A stretch of DNA of 26,358 nucleotides, taken from IMG/VR virus record IMGVR_UViG_3300028400_000028, positions 1-26,358 of that record; one strand, 5' to 3'. Each line of letters begins with the position of its first letter. Within the stretch, counting starts at the first letter, position 1. Positions 12,221 through 20,241 of this stretch are shown piece after piece. The position numbers and the translations under genes were made by a program. This DNA is from a virus. Under the pieces are notes generated by a model, which saw only the letters and a program-made list of their open reading frames with translations, had not been told where the DNA came from and did not search any database.

Positions 12221-13207
12221 ATGAAAAACACCTCGCCTGATCGATCCAGCACGGCTTCGGCTGCCTGCCGCGTACTCGCGCCGGCGGACTCGCTGCCGGA
12301 GTGGATCGAGCTGCTGCCCGCCGGGCCGGTCGTCGGCCGTGACGGGCGCGAATGGATCAATGACGACCCGCAGGGGGTTGTTGATCGATTCGTCGCCATG
12401 CAAATGCATCTGCCGATCGATATTGAGCACTCGACCGAGCTGAAGGGCGTCAACGGCGACCCGGCGCCGGCGGTCGGCTGGATCGAGGAGATGGCCGTCC
12501 GCGAGGGCGCGGTCTGGGCTCGCGTGAGCTGGAACGACGAAGGCGCAAAGCTGCTGCGCGAGCGCAAGTATCGCTATTTTTCCCCCGTATTCACCTTTGG
12601 CAAGCCACGCCATGACATCCACCAGGTCACCTCGGTGGGGCTGACGAATCAGCCCAACCTGCGCGTGGCCGCACTCAATCGACAACAGGAGCAGTCCGAA
12701 ATGAGTCTATCGAAGCTGATAGCGCAGGCGCTGGAGCTGGCCGACGACGCGACCGAGCAGGACGCGGTAACGGCCATCAATCGCCTGAAGAACGACCATC
12801 AAACGGCCCTCAATCGGGCTGACAACCCCAGCCTGGACAAGTATGTGCCGCGCGCCGATTACGATGCCGCCATCAACCGCGCCAGCGAAGCCGAGACGCG
12901 CCTGCAATCGCTGCAACACGAGCAGCTGGAGCGCGAGATCGAGAGCGAGATCGACGCGGCGCTGGCGGCGGGCAAGATCACGCCCGCCACGGTCGACTAC
13001 CACAAGGCGCAGTGTCGCGCCGAGGGCGGGCTGGAGCGGTTCCGCGAATACGTGGCGGCCGCGCCCGAGATTGGCGGCGATGCCGGCATTGCCGCTGTGG
13101 CGGCCGGCAAGCAGTCCGACGCGCTGACCGAGGACGAACTGGCGATCTGCCGCGCCACCGGCCAGACGCCGGATGAATTCAAGGCCCTGAAGGAGGCAAA
13201 CAAGTAA
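12221..13207 (+). CDS. Prohead protease/scaffold (Mu I protein family)
   Basis: This 328-residue protein has the Phage_Mu I pattern in residues about 20-155: LPEWIELLPAGPVVGRDGR, MHLPIDIEHSTE, PAVGWIEEM and YRYFSPVFTF, then VGLTNQPNL. The remaining C-terminal half is helical, charged and suited to an internal scaffold. In Mu the I protein is a self-processing protease, and an internal start inside the gene makes the scaffold Z. The same arrangement appears here at Met161. The ribosome-binding site before 12221 is weak. The stop overlaps the capsid start (TAATG). Confidence 0.9.
   Translation: MKNTSPDRSSTASAACRVLAPADSLPEWIELLPAGPVVGRDGREWINDDPQGVVDRFVAMQMHLPIDIEHSTELKGVNGDPAPAVGWIEEMAVREGAVWARVSWNDEGAKLLRERKYRYFSPVFTFGKPRHDIHQVTSVGLTNQPNLRVAALNRQQEQSEMSLSKLIAQALELADDATEQDAVTAINRLKNDHQTALNRADNPSLDKYVPRADYDAAINRASEAETRLQSLQHEQLEREIESEIDAALAAGKITPATVDYHKAQCRAEGGLERFREYVAAAPEIGGDAGIAAVAAGKQSDALTEDELAICRATGQTPDEFKALKEANK
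12701..13207 (+). CDS. Internal in-frame start: scaffold protein (Mu Z-like)
   Basis: ATG 12701 is codon 161 of the protease gene and is preceded by AGGAG (12687-12691), a better ribosome-binding site than that of the full gene. The product would be the 168-residue helical C-terminal part. In Mu the Z scaffold is made in this way from the 3' part of I. The nested gene is inferred from the site and the family. Confidence 0.6.
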   Translation: MSLSKLIAQALELADDATEQDAVTAINRLKNDHQTALNRADNPSLDKYVPRADYDAAINRASEAETRLQSLQHEQLEREIESEIDAALAAGKITPATVDYHKAQCRAEGGLERFREYVAAAPEIGGDAGIAAVAAGKQSDALTEDELAICRATGQTPDEFKALKEANK

Positions 13208-14115
13208 TGGCTATTCTGACACCCGGCGCGCTGACGGCGCTGATGACCACCTACCGCGGCGACTACCAGCGCGGTCTGGACAACGCCAATTCCGACTACG
13301 ACAAGATCGCCACCACGGTGCCGAGCACGTCGAAGAGCTCCACATACGGCTGGCTGGGCAAGTTCCCGAAGTTCCGCGAGTGGGTCGGCGATCGCGTGAT
13401 CAACGACATGGCCGCCAGCTCCTATGTCATCACCAACAAGCATTGGGAGAGCACGGTCGGCGTCGACCGCGACGACATCGAGGACGACAATCTCGGCGTC
13501 TACCGACCGATGATGGAGGAGATGGGTCGCGCCGCGAAAACCCACCCCGACGAGCTGGTGTTCCCGCTGCTGGCGGCCGGCATCAGCACGCTCTGCTACG
13601 ACGGCCAGAACTTCTTCGACACCGATCACCCGGTCTACCCGAACGTGGACGGCACCGGCACGCCGGCCACGGTCGCCAATGTCGATTCCGCCGGCAGTGG
13701 CCCCTACTGGTATCTGCTCGACACCTCGCGGGCGATCAAGCCGATCATCTTCCAGGAGCGCAAGAAGCCGGTATTCACCGCGATGGATCAGCTCACCGAT
13801 GAGCAGGTGTTCACCGCCAACCAGCTGCGCTTCGGCGTCGATGCCCGCAACAACGTCGGCTTCGGCTTCTGGCAGATGGCGTTCGCCAGCAACCAGGCAC
13901 TGGACGCGGCCCACTTCAATGCGGCCTTCGCGGCCATGACGGGCTTCAAGTCCGACGGCGGCCGTCCGCTCGGCATCCGGCCGACACTGCTGGTGGTGCC
14001 ACCCGCGCTGCGCGGCGATGCGCTGGAAGTGGTCAAGGCGGAGCGCAACGCTTCCGGCGCGACCAACGTCAACCGCAACGCGGTGGATGTGCTGGTGACG
14101 CCCTGGCTGGCGTAA
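13207..14115 (+). CDS. Major capsid protein (Mu T family)
   Basis: This 302-residue protein matches the Mu-like major head subunit: start MAILTPGALTALMTTYRGDY, then TVPSTSKSSTYGWLGKFPKFREWVG-type sequence, FFDTDHPVY, and RPTLLVVPPALRGDALEVV near the end. It forms the icosahedral shell. The start overlaps the stop of the protease/scaffold gene. A strong hairpin follows the stop. Confidence 0.93.
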   Translation: MAILTPGALTALMTTYRGDYQRGLDNANSDYDKIATTVPSTSKSSTYGWLGKFPKFREWVGDRVINDMAASSYVITNKHWESTVGVDRDDIEDDNLGVYRPMMEEMGRAAKTHPDELVFPLLAAGISTLCYDGQNFFDTDHPVYPNVDGTGTPATVANVDSAGSGPYWYLLDTSRAIKPIIFQERKKPVFTAMDQLTDEQVFTANQLRFGVDARNNVGFGFWQMAFASNQALDAAHFNAAFAAMTGFKSDGGRPLGIRPTLLVVPPALRGDALEVVKAERNASGATNVNRNAVDVLVTPWLA

Positions 14116-14122
14116 GTGAAGA

Positions 14123-14143
14123 CGGGCGGCATTGCGCCGCCCG
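14123..14143 (+). terminator. Hairpin after the capsid gene
   Basis: CGGGCGGC (14123-14130) and GCCGCCCG (14136-14143) form a perfect 8-bp stem with the loop ATTGC. No U-run follows, so it is more likely a partial terminator, or an RNA-stabilising hairpin at the end of the abundantly needed capsid message, than a full stop. Confidence 0.45.
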
Positions 14144-14173
14144 GCTGAAACACCGATTGATTCAGGAGTAGAG

Positions 14174-14383
14174 ATGGCAACACGACAGAAAGCGTCTGCG
14201 GGCGCGAAGGACGAAAAAGAAAAGAGCCTCTATGAGGTGCAGGCCGTTGGCGTGCCGCGCCGCTGCCGGGCGGGCCATTGCTTCGGCACCGCGCCGCGCG
14301 AGGTGGCGCTGACCAGCGCCGAGGCGAAGGCGATCAGCGACGACGCGCATCTGAGCATCGTCGCGGTGGGGGGCGAGAAGTGA
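14174..14383 (+). CDS. Small head-region protein (Mu gp35-like)
   Basis: The ATG at 14174 has CAGGAG (14163-14168) 5 nt upstream, giving 69 residues. After a basic, Lys-rich start the core RCRAGHCFG...EVALTSAEAKAI...LSIV resembles the small RRAGxxF proteins found after the T gene in Mu-like phages. Its function is unknown. The next gene overlaps its stop (TGATG). Confidence 0.6.
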   Translation: MATRQKASAGAKDEKEKSLYEVQAVGVPRRCRAGHCFGTAPREVALTSAEAKAISDDAHLSIVAVGGEK

Positions 14384-14751
14384 TGGAGAACTCGCCGATG
14401 GATGCACGCACCCGCGCCAAGTTCGAGGCGCTGTATGGCTATACCGACGCCGAGCTGGAGGCGCTCTACTTTTCCCCGATCGACATCCTGATCGACTGCC
14501 AGCACAAGCAGTGGTCGGGCACGATCCGCAGCGTCACGATCACGCCGCTGAACGCGGCTGGCGATCCGGCGCTCGACACTGACGACGAGCTGTATGGCTT
14601 CGAGGTCGAGGTGGTCGCAAAGGATGGCCGTGTGGCTTCGGCGATTCGTGATCTGGAAGATTGTGACACGCTGCTATGCCGGGTGAAGGAACAATGGTTG
14701 GCCACCGTGGCGTGTCTGGATGAGTTGTTCCCGCAGGAGCAGCCTGCGTGA
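14383..14751 (+). CDS. Hypothetical phage protein
   Basis: ATG 14383 overlaps the previous stop and gives 122 residues; ATG 14398 is an alternative. The sequence is acidic, with YGYTDAELEALYFSPIDI at the start and a predicted beta-rich middle. No family is recognised. Position in the head-tail connector region suggests a structural or assembly role. Confidence 0.6.
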   Translation: MENSPMDARTRAKFEALYGYTDAELEALYFSPIDILIDCQHKQWSGTIRSVTITPLNAAGDPALDTDDELYGFEVEVVAKDGRVASAIRDLEDCDTLLCRVKEQWLATVACLDELFPQEQPA

Positions 14752-14957
14752 TCGCCCTGCTCGAATTCTCCCCTCGCGGCATTCCCGCCGTGACGATCTA
14801 TGCCAGCGAGCATCACCTGCAGGTGGCGCGCGGCAAGCCTGACGGCATCGTCATGCGCTCGCGCGTGGACTTCGAGAAGCAGTTGCGGCTGCATGGCAAG
14901 AACGACTGGGCGAAGCGCGTCCTCGAGGGCATCGACGTGGAGGCGTTTTCCGGCTGA
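14748..14957 (+). CDS. Hypothetical small phage protein
   Basis: GTG 14748 overlaps the previous stop (GTGA) and the stop overlaps the next ATG (TGATG), giving 69 residues. The C-terminal half is basic and helical (MRSRVDFEKQLRLHGKNDWAKRV). No family is recognised. Confidence 0.6.
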   Translation: MIALLEFSPRGIPAVTIYASEHHLQVARGKPDGIVMRSRVDFEKQLRLHGKNDWAKRVLEGIDVEAFSG

Positions 14958-15376
14958 TGGCCTACTGCACGCAGGATGACCTGGTCACGCGCTTCGGCGA
15001 GGAGGAGCTGGCGCAGCTCACCGACCACAACTGGGAAGACGGCCGGCTCGACGAGACGGTGATCGCCCGCGCCATCGACGACGCCACCGGCGAGATCGAT
15101 GCGCGTCTGGTCAAGCGCTATCCGCTGCCACTGGAGACGACCCCCCGGCTGCTGACCCGGGTGGCCTGCGATATCGCGCGATTCTACCTCTATCAGGATC
15201 GCGTCACGGAGACGGTGGAGAAACGTTACGCCGCCGCGATCAAGCTGCTCGACGGCATTGCACGCGGCGATGTCTCGCTGGGGCTGGAATCGACGCAGCA
15301 GCCGCAAGATGGCCCGGCAGAGATCACCAGCGCTGAGCGGCTGTTCAAGCGGAGCTCAATGGGGGATTTGCTGTGA
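14957..15376 (+). CDS. DUF1320 family protein (Mu gp36-like), head-tail connector
   Basis: This 139-residue protein has the family opening MAYCTQDDLVTRFGEEEL, then AIDDATGEIDARLVKRYPLPL and a helical core. DUF1320 proteins of Mu-like phages resemble the gp6/gp15-type adaptor that bridges portal and tail. The gene is in the usual order, before the G-like protein. Confidence 0.85.
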   Translation: MAYCTQDDLVTRFGEEELAQLTDHNWEDGRLDETVIARAIDDATGEIDARLVKRYPLPLETTPRLLTRVACDIARFYLYQDRVTETVEKRYAAAIKLLDGIARGDVSLGLESTQQPQDGPAEITSAERLFKRSSMGDLL

Positions 15377-15558
15377 TAAGGGGTCTTGTGGCGTTGGTTG
15401 CCGGCTTGTCGGCCGGTGGGCTTGGCCGCCCGGCGGTTTCCTCCCGAGCGCTCAGCGCTCCGTCGCATCCATCTGGACGCGCAAAACCTACCAAAGGTCG
15501 CCGGCATGCCAGCCAACGTCAACGCGCCAATCGGCGCAAGGCGCGGGCCAGAAGATGA
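15373..15558 (+). CDS. Possible small basic protein (61 aa)
   Basis: GTG 15373 overlaps the DUF1320 stop (GTGA) and the TGA overlaps the next ATG (ATGA), so the frame fits exactly between its neighbours. It has a short hydrophobic start (LVALVAGLSAGG) and a very Arg-rich tail (QRQRANRRKARARR). All three forward frames are open here, so the protein sequence is not convincing by itself. It could be a recent insertion or a genuine basic peptide. Confidence 0.4.
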   Translation: MIRGLVALVAGLSAGGLGRPAVSSRALSAPSHPSGRAKPTKGRRHASQRQRANRRKARARR

Positions 15559-16040
15559 CCGGCGCGGCCTTCAGCCATGACGTCGTCGGCATGGCCGGTC
15601 TCGGCAAGCTGCTGAGCCGGCTGGCCGATCCCGATCTCAGGGATCTGATGGCCGGTCTGGCGGCGGAGGGCGAGACGCAGACGCGCCGTCGCATCGAGGA
15701 GGAGATGGCGTCCCCGGAAGGTCAGGCCTGGGCGCCGCTGTCGGAACGCTATGCCCGTCGCAAGGCGGCCGGCATCACGGTGGCCGGGGTGAAGCTCGAA
15801 TCGGATGGCGGCCTGCTGCAGTTTCAGGGGCATCTGCTGGACAGCATCACCAGCGCGGTGGTCGGCAATGACGAGGCGGAATGGGGCAGCAATCTGGTCT
15901 ATGCCGCCACGCATCAATTCGGCGATGAGGGCAGGAATATCCCGGCGCGTCCATATCTGGGGCTGTCCGACGACAATGCCGATGATCTGGTGGCGCTGGC
16001 CACCGATTTCGTGCGCGAGGTGATTCATGGCGCGCACTGA
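15555..16040 (+). CDS. Virion morphogenesis / tail completion protein (Mu G-like)
   Basis: The ATG at 15555 gives 161 residues. The pattern QAWAPLSERYARRKAAG, then LLQFQGHLLDSITS, VYAATHQFGDEGRNIPARPYLGLS is that of the phage virion morphogenesis family (Mu G, P2 S). These proteins act at the head-tail joint. The stop lies within the next gene (14-bp overlap). Confidence 0.85.
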   Translation: MTGAAFSHDVVGMAGLGKLLSRLADPDLRDLMAGLAAEGETQTRRRIEEEMASPEGQAWAPLSERYARRKAAGITVAGVKLESDGGLLQFQGHLLDSITSAVVGNDEAEWGSNLVYAATHQFGDEGRNIPARPYLGLSDDNADDLVALATDFVREVIHGAH

Positions 16041-16464
16041 TCGCCAGCTCATAGAGCAGCGGTTGATGGATGTCGCCGGGCATCACTTCACCGAGGTCAA
16101 GGGGGCTTCGGGGTTGGCCGAGATCAAGTCGGCGCGCTTTCGCGCTGCCGGCGTCTATGTCTATCCGCTGCGCAGGAGCGCTGGGCGCAATACGCTGGGA
16201 CCGGGCGTGGCGCAGCGTGTCGATCAGCAGTTCGGGGTTGTCTGCGTGGCGCGCAATGTCAGCGACGCCCGCGGTGGTGACAGCACAGACGTCATCGAGG
16301 AGATGACGGGGCATGTCAGGGCCGCGCTGCTCGGCTGGTGCCCGAGCGAGGAACACGAAAGCATGACCTACGCCGGTGGCGGCCAGGTCGGCTATCTCGA
16401 TCAATTTGTGTTGTGGCAGGAGATCTATGCCACGGCAACATACTGGAGGACAGCGCAATGCTAG
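16027..16464 (+). CDS. DUF1834-like protein (Mu gp37-like), tail terminator candidate
   Basis: This 145-residue protein starts within the end of the G-like gene. Its alternating strands (VYVYPLRRS, FGVVCVARN) and HVRAALLGWCP helix fit the gp37/DUF1834 family, which corresponds to tail terminator or joining proteins. Gene order supports this. Confidence 0.7.
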   Translation: MARTDRQLIEQRLMDVAGHHFTEVKGASGLAEIKSARFRAAGVYVYPLRRSAGRNTLGPGVAQRVDQQFGVVCVARNVSDARGGDSTDVIEEMTGHVRAALLGWCPSEEHESMTYAGGGQVGYLDQFVLWQEIYATATYWRTAQC

Positions 16465-16622
16465 GTGGCGTCTATGAGAAAGACCCAAAGACCGGGGAGT
16501 TGGTCCGGAAGGAATATACCCGCGAGCGTGACGAGGCTGACGCGGCGGCGAAAGACGCTCGCCAGCCGGATGCTGGCGATGGTAAAGCGCCTGGGAAGCC
16601 GGCCAAAAGAGGTGACAAGTAA
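16458..16622 (+). CDS. Small hydrophilic protein (54 aa)
   Basis: ATG 16458 has GGAGGAC (16445-16451) upstream. The 54-residue product is very rich in Lys, Asp, Ala and Gly (KDPKTGELVRKEYTRERDEA), probably disordered. The stop overlaps the tail tube start (TAATG). Similar short charged proteins precede tail genes in Mu-like phages; the function is unknown. Confidence 0.6.
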   Translation: MLGGVYEKDPKTGELVRKEYTRERDEADAAAKDARQPDAGDGKAPGKPAKRGDK

Positions 16623-17539
16623 TGGCGACAAAGCGATTTTCGCGCATGCTGGTGCTGGTGAAGCCGGAAACGACTTACGGCACCGATGCCGGCCCGACGG
16701 CTGCGGCCAATGCGATGCTGATGACCGATGTGGCGGTGGAGATGCAGTTCGACACCGAGGTGGCGCCGAAGACGACGACCTATCTCGGGGCGCAGCAGCA
16801 GACGCTCTATAACCTGCGTGGCCAGCTCACCGGCACGGTGGAACTGGCCGGCAGCGGCGCGGCCGGCACGGCCCCGGCCTATGGCGTACTGGATCGCGCC
16901 TGCGGCTTTGCCGCGGTGGGCGGGGACTTCTCGCCGGCTTCGGACGGGCATGAGAGCGTCACGGTCTACGCCTATTTCGATGATGCCTGGCACAAGTTGC
17001 TGGGGGCTCGCGGCGACTGGTCCGAGAACTGGTCCACCGGCGCGCCGAAGGCGACCTATACCCTGACCGGTTTCTGGACGGAGCCTGCGGCCACAGATTT
17101 CGACACCCTGTCGCCCGATTACAGCGCCTTTGAGGCGCCGCTGCCGATCTCTGGCGACAACACCAGCAAGATCACGCTGCATGGATGGGAGACCTGCGGA
17201 TCGGAGCTGACGCTGAGCGGCGGCAACCAGATCAAGTTCGACTCGATCATGGGCTGCACCGGCATCTATATCACCGACCGCGAGATCACCGGGAATATCG
17301 TCGTGACGCCGGCCGATCTGGGGACGTTCAACCCCTGGGCGGTGGCTGCTGCGGGAACGCTCGGCAACTTCTCCGTGCAGCACGGTACGGCTGCCGGGGC
17401 CATCGTCAAGCGCACCGCGCCGAAGGTGCAGGTGATGCCGCCGACGCGGCAGGATCGGGACGGGCTGCTGATGTGGAACATTCCGCTGCGGTTCATCCCG
17501 AACGCTGGCGACGACGAGCTGGTCAAGGGGGTCGCCTGA
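16622..17539 (+). CDS. Major tail tube protein (B3/D3112-like siphovirus tail)
   Basis: This 305-residue protein begins MATKRFSRMLVLVKPETTYG and has beta-rich segments with TLYNLRGQLTGTVELAGSG, then VTVYAYFDDAWHKLLGARGDW. It sits before the chaperones and the tape measure gene, the place of the tail tube. No tail sheath gene lies before it, so the tail should be non-contractile. The assignment rests on position and on resemblance to the major tail proteins of Mu-like siphophages. Confidence 0.75.
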   Translation: MATKRFSRMLVLVKPETTYGTDAGPTAAANAMLMTDVAVEMQFDTEVAPKTTTYLGAQQQTLYNLRGQLTGTVELAGSGAAGTAPAYGVLDRACGFAAVGGDFSPASDGHESVTVYAYFDDAWHKLLGARGDWSENWSTGAPKATYTLTGFWTEPAATDFDTLSPDYSAFEAPLPISGDNTSKITLHGWETCGSELTLSGGNQIKFDSIMGCTGIYITDREITGNIVVTPADLGTFNPWAVAAAGTLGNFSVQHGTAAGAIVKRTAPKVQVMPPTRQDRDGLLMWNIPLRFIPNAGDDELVKGVA

Positions 17540-17874
17540 TGTTCCGGCTCGTTGACATCGAGCAGCCTCGCCCTCATCCGGTCGAGCTGGACCTGGGCGA
17601 TGGCGAGCAGTACACGTTCACCGCGCTGTGGCGTTATCGAGACGAGGCGACGGTGGCCAGGCTGGCCGAGCAAGGGGACGATGCGCTGGTGCTCGATGCG
17701 CTGGCCGGCTGGGAAGGCGTACGCGACGCGGAAGACAGCGAGATCGCCTTCGACGAGGACGAGCTCCGGCGTCTGCTCGGTTACCCGGTGATCCGTCGGG
17801 CGCTGGTGCTCTCCTATTATGACTATCTCCGGAGCGTCTACCGGGGAAACTGGAAGCGGCCGTCCGTCAGCTGA
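17539..17874 (+). CDS. Tail assembly chaperone, first frame (lambda gpG-like)
   Basis: This 111-residue protein starts at an ATG overlapping the tube stop (TGATG). It is acidic, with FTALWRYRDEATVARLAEQG and a helix VIRRALVLSYYDYLRSVYRGN. Position between the tail tube and the tape measure gene is that of lambda G. The heptamer G GGA AAC at 17844-17850 would let some ribosomes move to the -1 frame. Confidence 0.78.
   Translation: MFRLVDIEQPRPHPVELDLGDGEQYTFTALWRYRDEATVARLAEQGDDALVLDALAGWEGVRDAEDSEIAFDEDELRRLLGYPVIRRALVLSYYDYLRSVYRGNWKRPSVS
17844..17850 (+). promoter_or_regulatory. Programmed -1 frameshift slippery site GGGAAAC
   Basis: In the chaperone frame the codons read GGA AAC, preceded by G, so the sequence is a perfect X XXY YYZ heptamer. 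Slipping back one base gives GGG AAA. Lambda uses the near-identical GGGAAAG for its G-T fusion. The -1 frame is then open to 18179 and lacks an early start codon. Confidence 0.85.
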
Positions 17875-18179
17875 TCGAGCTGGCCCGCCATGCGAGCGGG
17901 CGCGACGAGACGGCCGCCGCATTCGACAGCCTGCCTGAGGGGCTGCAGCCACCGGTCCGCCCGGCGCCGCCCGGCGATGACGAGATCGAGATTCTGCCGA
18001 GGAACCTGCCTGTGGTTACCGCCTTTATAGATAATGTGTCTCAGCTGACGCCCCGTGGCTTCGACTACGCCGGGCTGCGCGCCGGCTTGAAGCTGTCCGG
18101 GCGTGGGCTGACGCCTGCCCAGTTCGCCGATCTGCAGGTGATGGAGCGGGTCTGGCTGCGGGAGATTGCGGATGGCTGA
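17850..18179 (+). CDS. Tail assembly chaperone, second part made by -1 frameshift (lambda gpT-like)
   Basis: The frame from CTG 17850 to TGA 18177-18179 is open for 109 codons with protein-like content: LEAAVRQLIELARHASG, then ILPRNLPVVTAFIDNVSQ and a helical end LTPAQFADLQVMERVWL. There is no suitable ATG or GTG near its start, so it should be made only as a fusion of about 213 residues to the first chaperone. The fusion would load the tape measure protein. Its end overlaps the start of the tape measure gene by 8 bp. Confidence 0.8.
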   Translation: MEAAVRQLIELARHASGRDETAAAFDSLPEGLQPPVRPAPPGDDEIEILPRNLPVVTAFIDNVSQLTPRGFDYAGLRAGLKLSGRGLTPAQFADLQVMERVWLREIADG

Positions 18180-20241
18180 TGATCTGGTCGTCAAGCTCCG
18201 GTTGAAGGGGGATTCAAGCGGCCTCACGGCGGCGGTAAAGCTGAGCAAGGATCAGCTCAAGGGGCTGGATTCGCAGTTCGACAAGCTGGCGGCCGCGGAG
18301 CAGCGGGCCGGCGAGGGGGCATCGCGGGTCGCTGGCGAGCTCAAGTCGATGGGGCTCAAGCTGGCGGGCGGCATCGGTCTTGCGCAGTTGGCCCGGGCGT
18401 TCGTCGAGACCAATCGCGAGGCGCAGCGTCTCAGCGCCTCGCTCAAGGTCGCCACCGGCGACTATGCCGAGGCCGGCAAGGTCACGGCGCAGCTGGCGGC
18501 ATTCTCCAATCGTCTCGGCCTGGCGCTGGATGACAGCGTCAATGCCTTCTTGCGGCTGAAGAATCTGGGGCTGGAGCCGAGCCAGGCGGCCATCGAAAGC
18601 TATGGCAACACGGCCGCGGCGATGGGCAAGTCGCTGGATCAGATGATCGAGGCGGTCGCCGACGCCGCCACCGGCGAGTTCGAGCGGCTGAAGGAGTTCG
18701 GCATCAAGGCGCGCGTCGAAGGAGACAAGGTGAAGTTCACCTTCAAGGGCGTGACGAAGGAGATAAAGAACGACGCCAGGTCGATTCAGAATTATCTGCT
18801 CGATCTGGGCAATACCGAGTTCGCTGGTGCGCTGGAGGCGCAGTCGAGCAAGCTCGATGGCGCCTTCGCGCGTCTCGGCAATGCGGTCAACGGTCTGGCG
18901 CGGCGGATCGGTGAATCCGGGCTCAATGATGCATTGACCGCCGTCGTCGATACCACCGCCAGGCTGGTGGAGGTGGCGTCAGGCGCGCCCGCCAGTCTCG
19001 ATACGCTGGCGGCGAAGCTCGAGCGGCTGCAGAGCCAGGGGCTGCGCGGCCGCAATCGCACCGGTTCCAGTGCGGCGGCCGAGCGGCTCCGCGAGGAGAT
19101 TCAGCAGGCCCTCGAGGCGCTGCCCGGTGTCGAGGGCGTCCGCGCCGAACTCAGACGGATGGATGACGAGATTCGTCAGCTCTCCCGCGCTCGGGAGGCG
19201 TTGAATCGGCGCATCGAGGCCTTTACCGGAGACCGCGCCCTGGTTCGCGGTTCCGGGCGCAACCGTCGGCAGACGGACTATGGGCGTCTGGTGGGTGAGC
19301 AGCAGCGCGTCAATGCGCAGCTGACGGAACTGGTCAAGGCTCGCGATGGCCTGTTCGACCGCTTGGCGGAGAAGGAGTTCTCCGCCGCGCCTTTCGACGA
19401 CATGGCCAAGGGGGTCGACGGGGCGACCGAGGCGACGAAGAAGCTCAACGACGCGCAGAAGACGCTCAAGGATTTTCTGAAGGATGCCAGCAAGGCTTTT
19501 GACGACCTGAAGCCGCTGGCGGACCAGAATCAGAATCTGAGCGAGACGGAAAAGAAGCTGAAGGAGATCAACGCCTCGCTCGATGCGCGGGATCTGGTCG
19601 GCAAGGCAAACCGGGCGCTGGCGGATCGCCGTGCGGGCGACGCCCGGGATTTCGCCCAGCAGGCCCGGGAGATCATCGAGCAGTTGCAGCAGGAAGGCAG
19701 CAACCGCGCCGACGACCTGATCGACGATCTGAAGCGCATCAACGACGAAAGCATCAAGATCATTCAGGAGATGGTGCCGCCAGAGCTGGGCATTTCCTTC
19801 GACACCGAGAGCACGCAGCAGCAGATCGAGGCGATGATCGCCGATCTCAACAAGGCCTTCGGCAATACGCGCGCGGAGGTGACGGTCGGGATCAAGAAGG
19901 ATGACGCCGCGACCCAGGCAGTGGCGGAGATCCAGAAGGTGGTGGACGGCCATCCGGTTTCGCTGCCGGTTAAGGTGGACGGCGACAGGGTGAAGGCGCA
20001 GATCAGCAGCCTGAATGACTCCGTCGCCGCGACGCTCAAGTCGATCACGCTGGCGGACGTCAGGTTCGACGAGCAGAAGAGCAAGGCCAACGCAATGGCG
20101 CTGAAGCAATCCCTGGAATCGTCGCTGGCGGCGCGGCCGATCAAGGTGCCGGTGGAGCTGGAGGTGACGGCGAAGAACCGGACCGGCGGCCAGATCACCG
20201 ATGATCTGCTGGCCGCGGCGATGCGCGGCGGGTCGCTCTGA
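18172..20241 (+). CDS. Tail length tape measure protein
   Basis: The ATG at 18172 (MADDLVVKLRLKG) is chosen over TTG 18166 because GGGAG lies about 7 nt upstream. The 689-residue protein has a tape-measure N-terminus (about 60-215: AFVETNREAQRLSASLK, FLRLKNLGLEPSQAAIESYGN, GEFERLKEFGIKARV), then long charged helices with few aromatics to about 560, and a mixed C-terminus. It sets tail length and passes through the tube. The length is modest, so the tail should be short for a siphovirus, on the order of 100 nm by the usual rule. Confidence 0.9.
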   Translation: MADDLVVKLRLKGDSSGLTAAVKLSKDQLKGLDSQFDKLAAAEQRAGEGASRVAGELKSMGLKLAGGIGLAQLARAFVETNREAQRLSASLKVATGDYAEAGKVTAQLAAFSNRLGLALDDSVNAFLRLKNLGLEPSQAAIESYGNTAAAMGKSLDQMIEAVADAATGEFERLKEFGIKARVEGDKVKFTFKGVTKEIKNDARSIQNYLLDLGNTEFAGALEAQSSKLDGAFARLGNAVNGLARRIGESGLNDALTAVVDTTARLVEVASGAPASLDTLAAKLERLQSQGLRGRNRTGSSAAAERLREEIQQALEALPGVEGVRAELRRMDDEIRQLSRAREALNRRIEAFTGDRALVRGSGRNRRQTDYGRLVGEQQRVNAQLTELVKARDGLFDRLAEKEFSAAPFDDMAKGVDGATEATKKLNDAQKTLKDFLKDASKAFDDLKPLADQNQNLSETEKKLKEINASLDARDLVGKANRALADRRAGDARDFAQQAREIIEQLQQEGSNRADDLIDDLKRINDESIKIIQEMVPPELGISFDTESTQQQIEAMIADLNKAFGNTRAEVTVGIKKDDAATQAVAEIQKVVDGHPVSLPVKVDGDRVKAQISSLNDSVAATLKSITLADVRFDEQKSKANAMALKQSLESSLAARPIKVPVELEVTAKNRTGGQITDDLLAAAMRGGSL

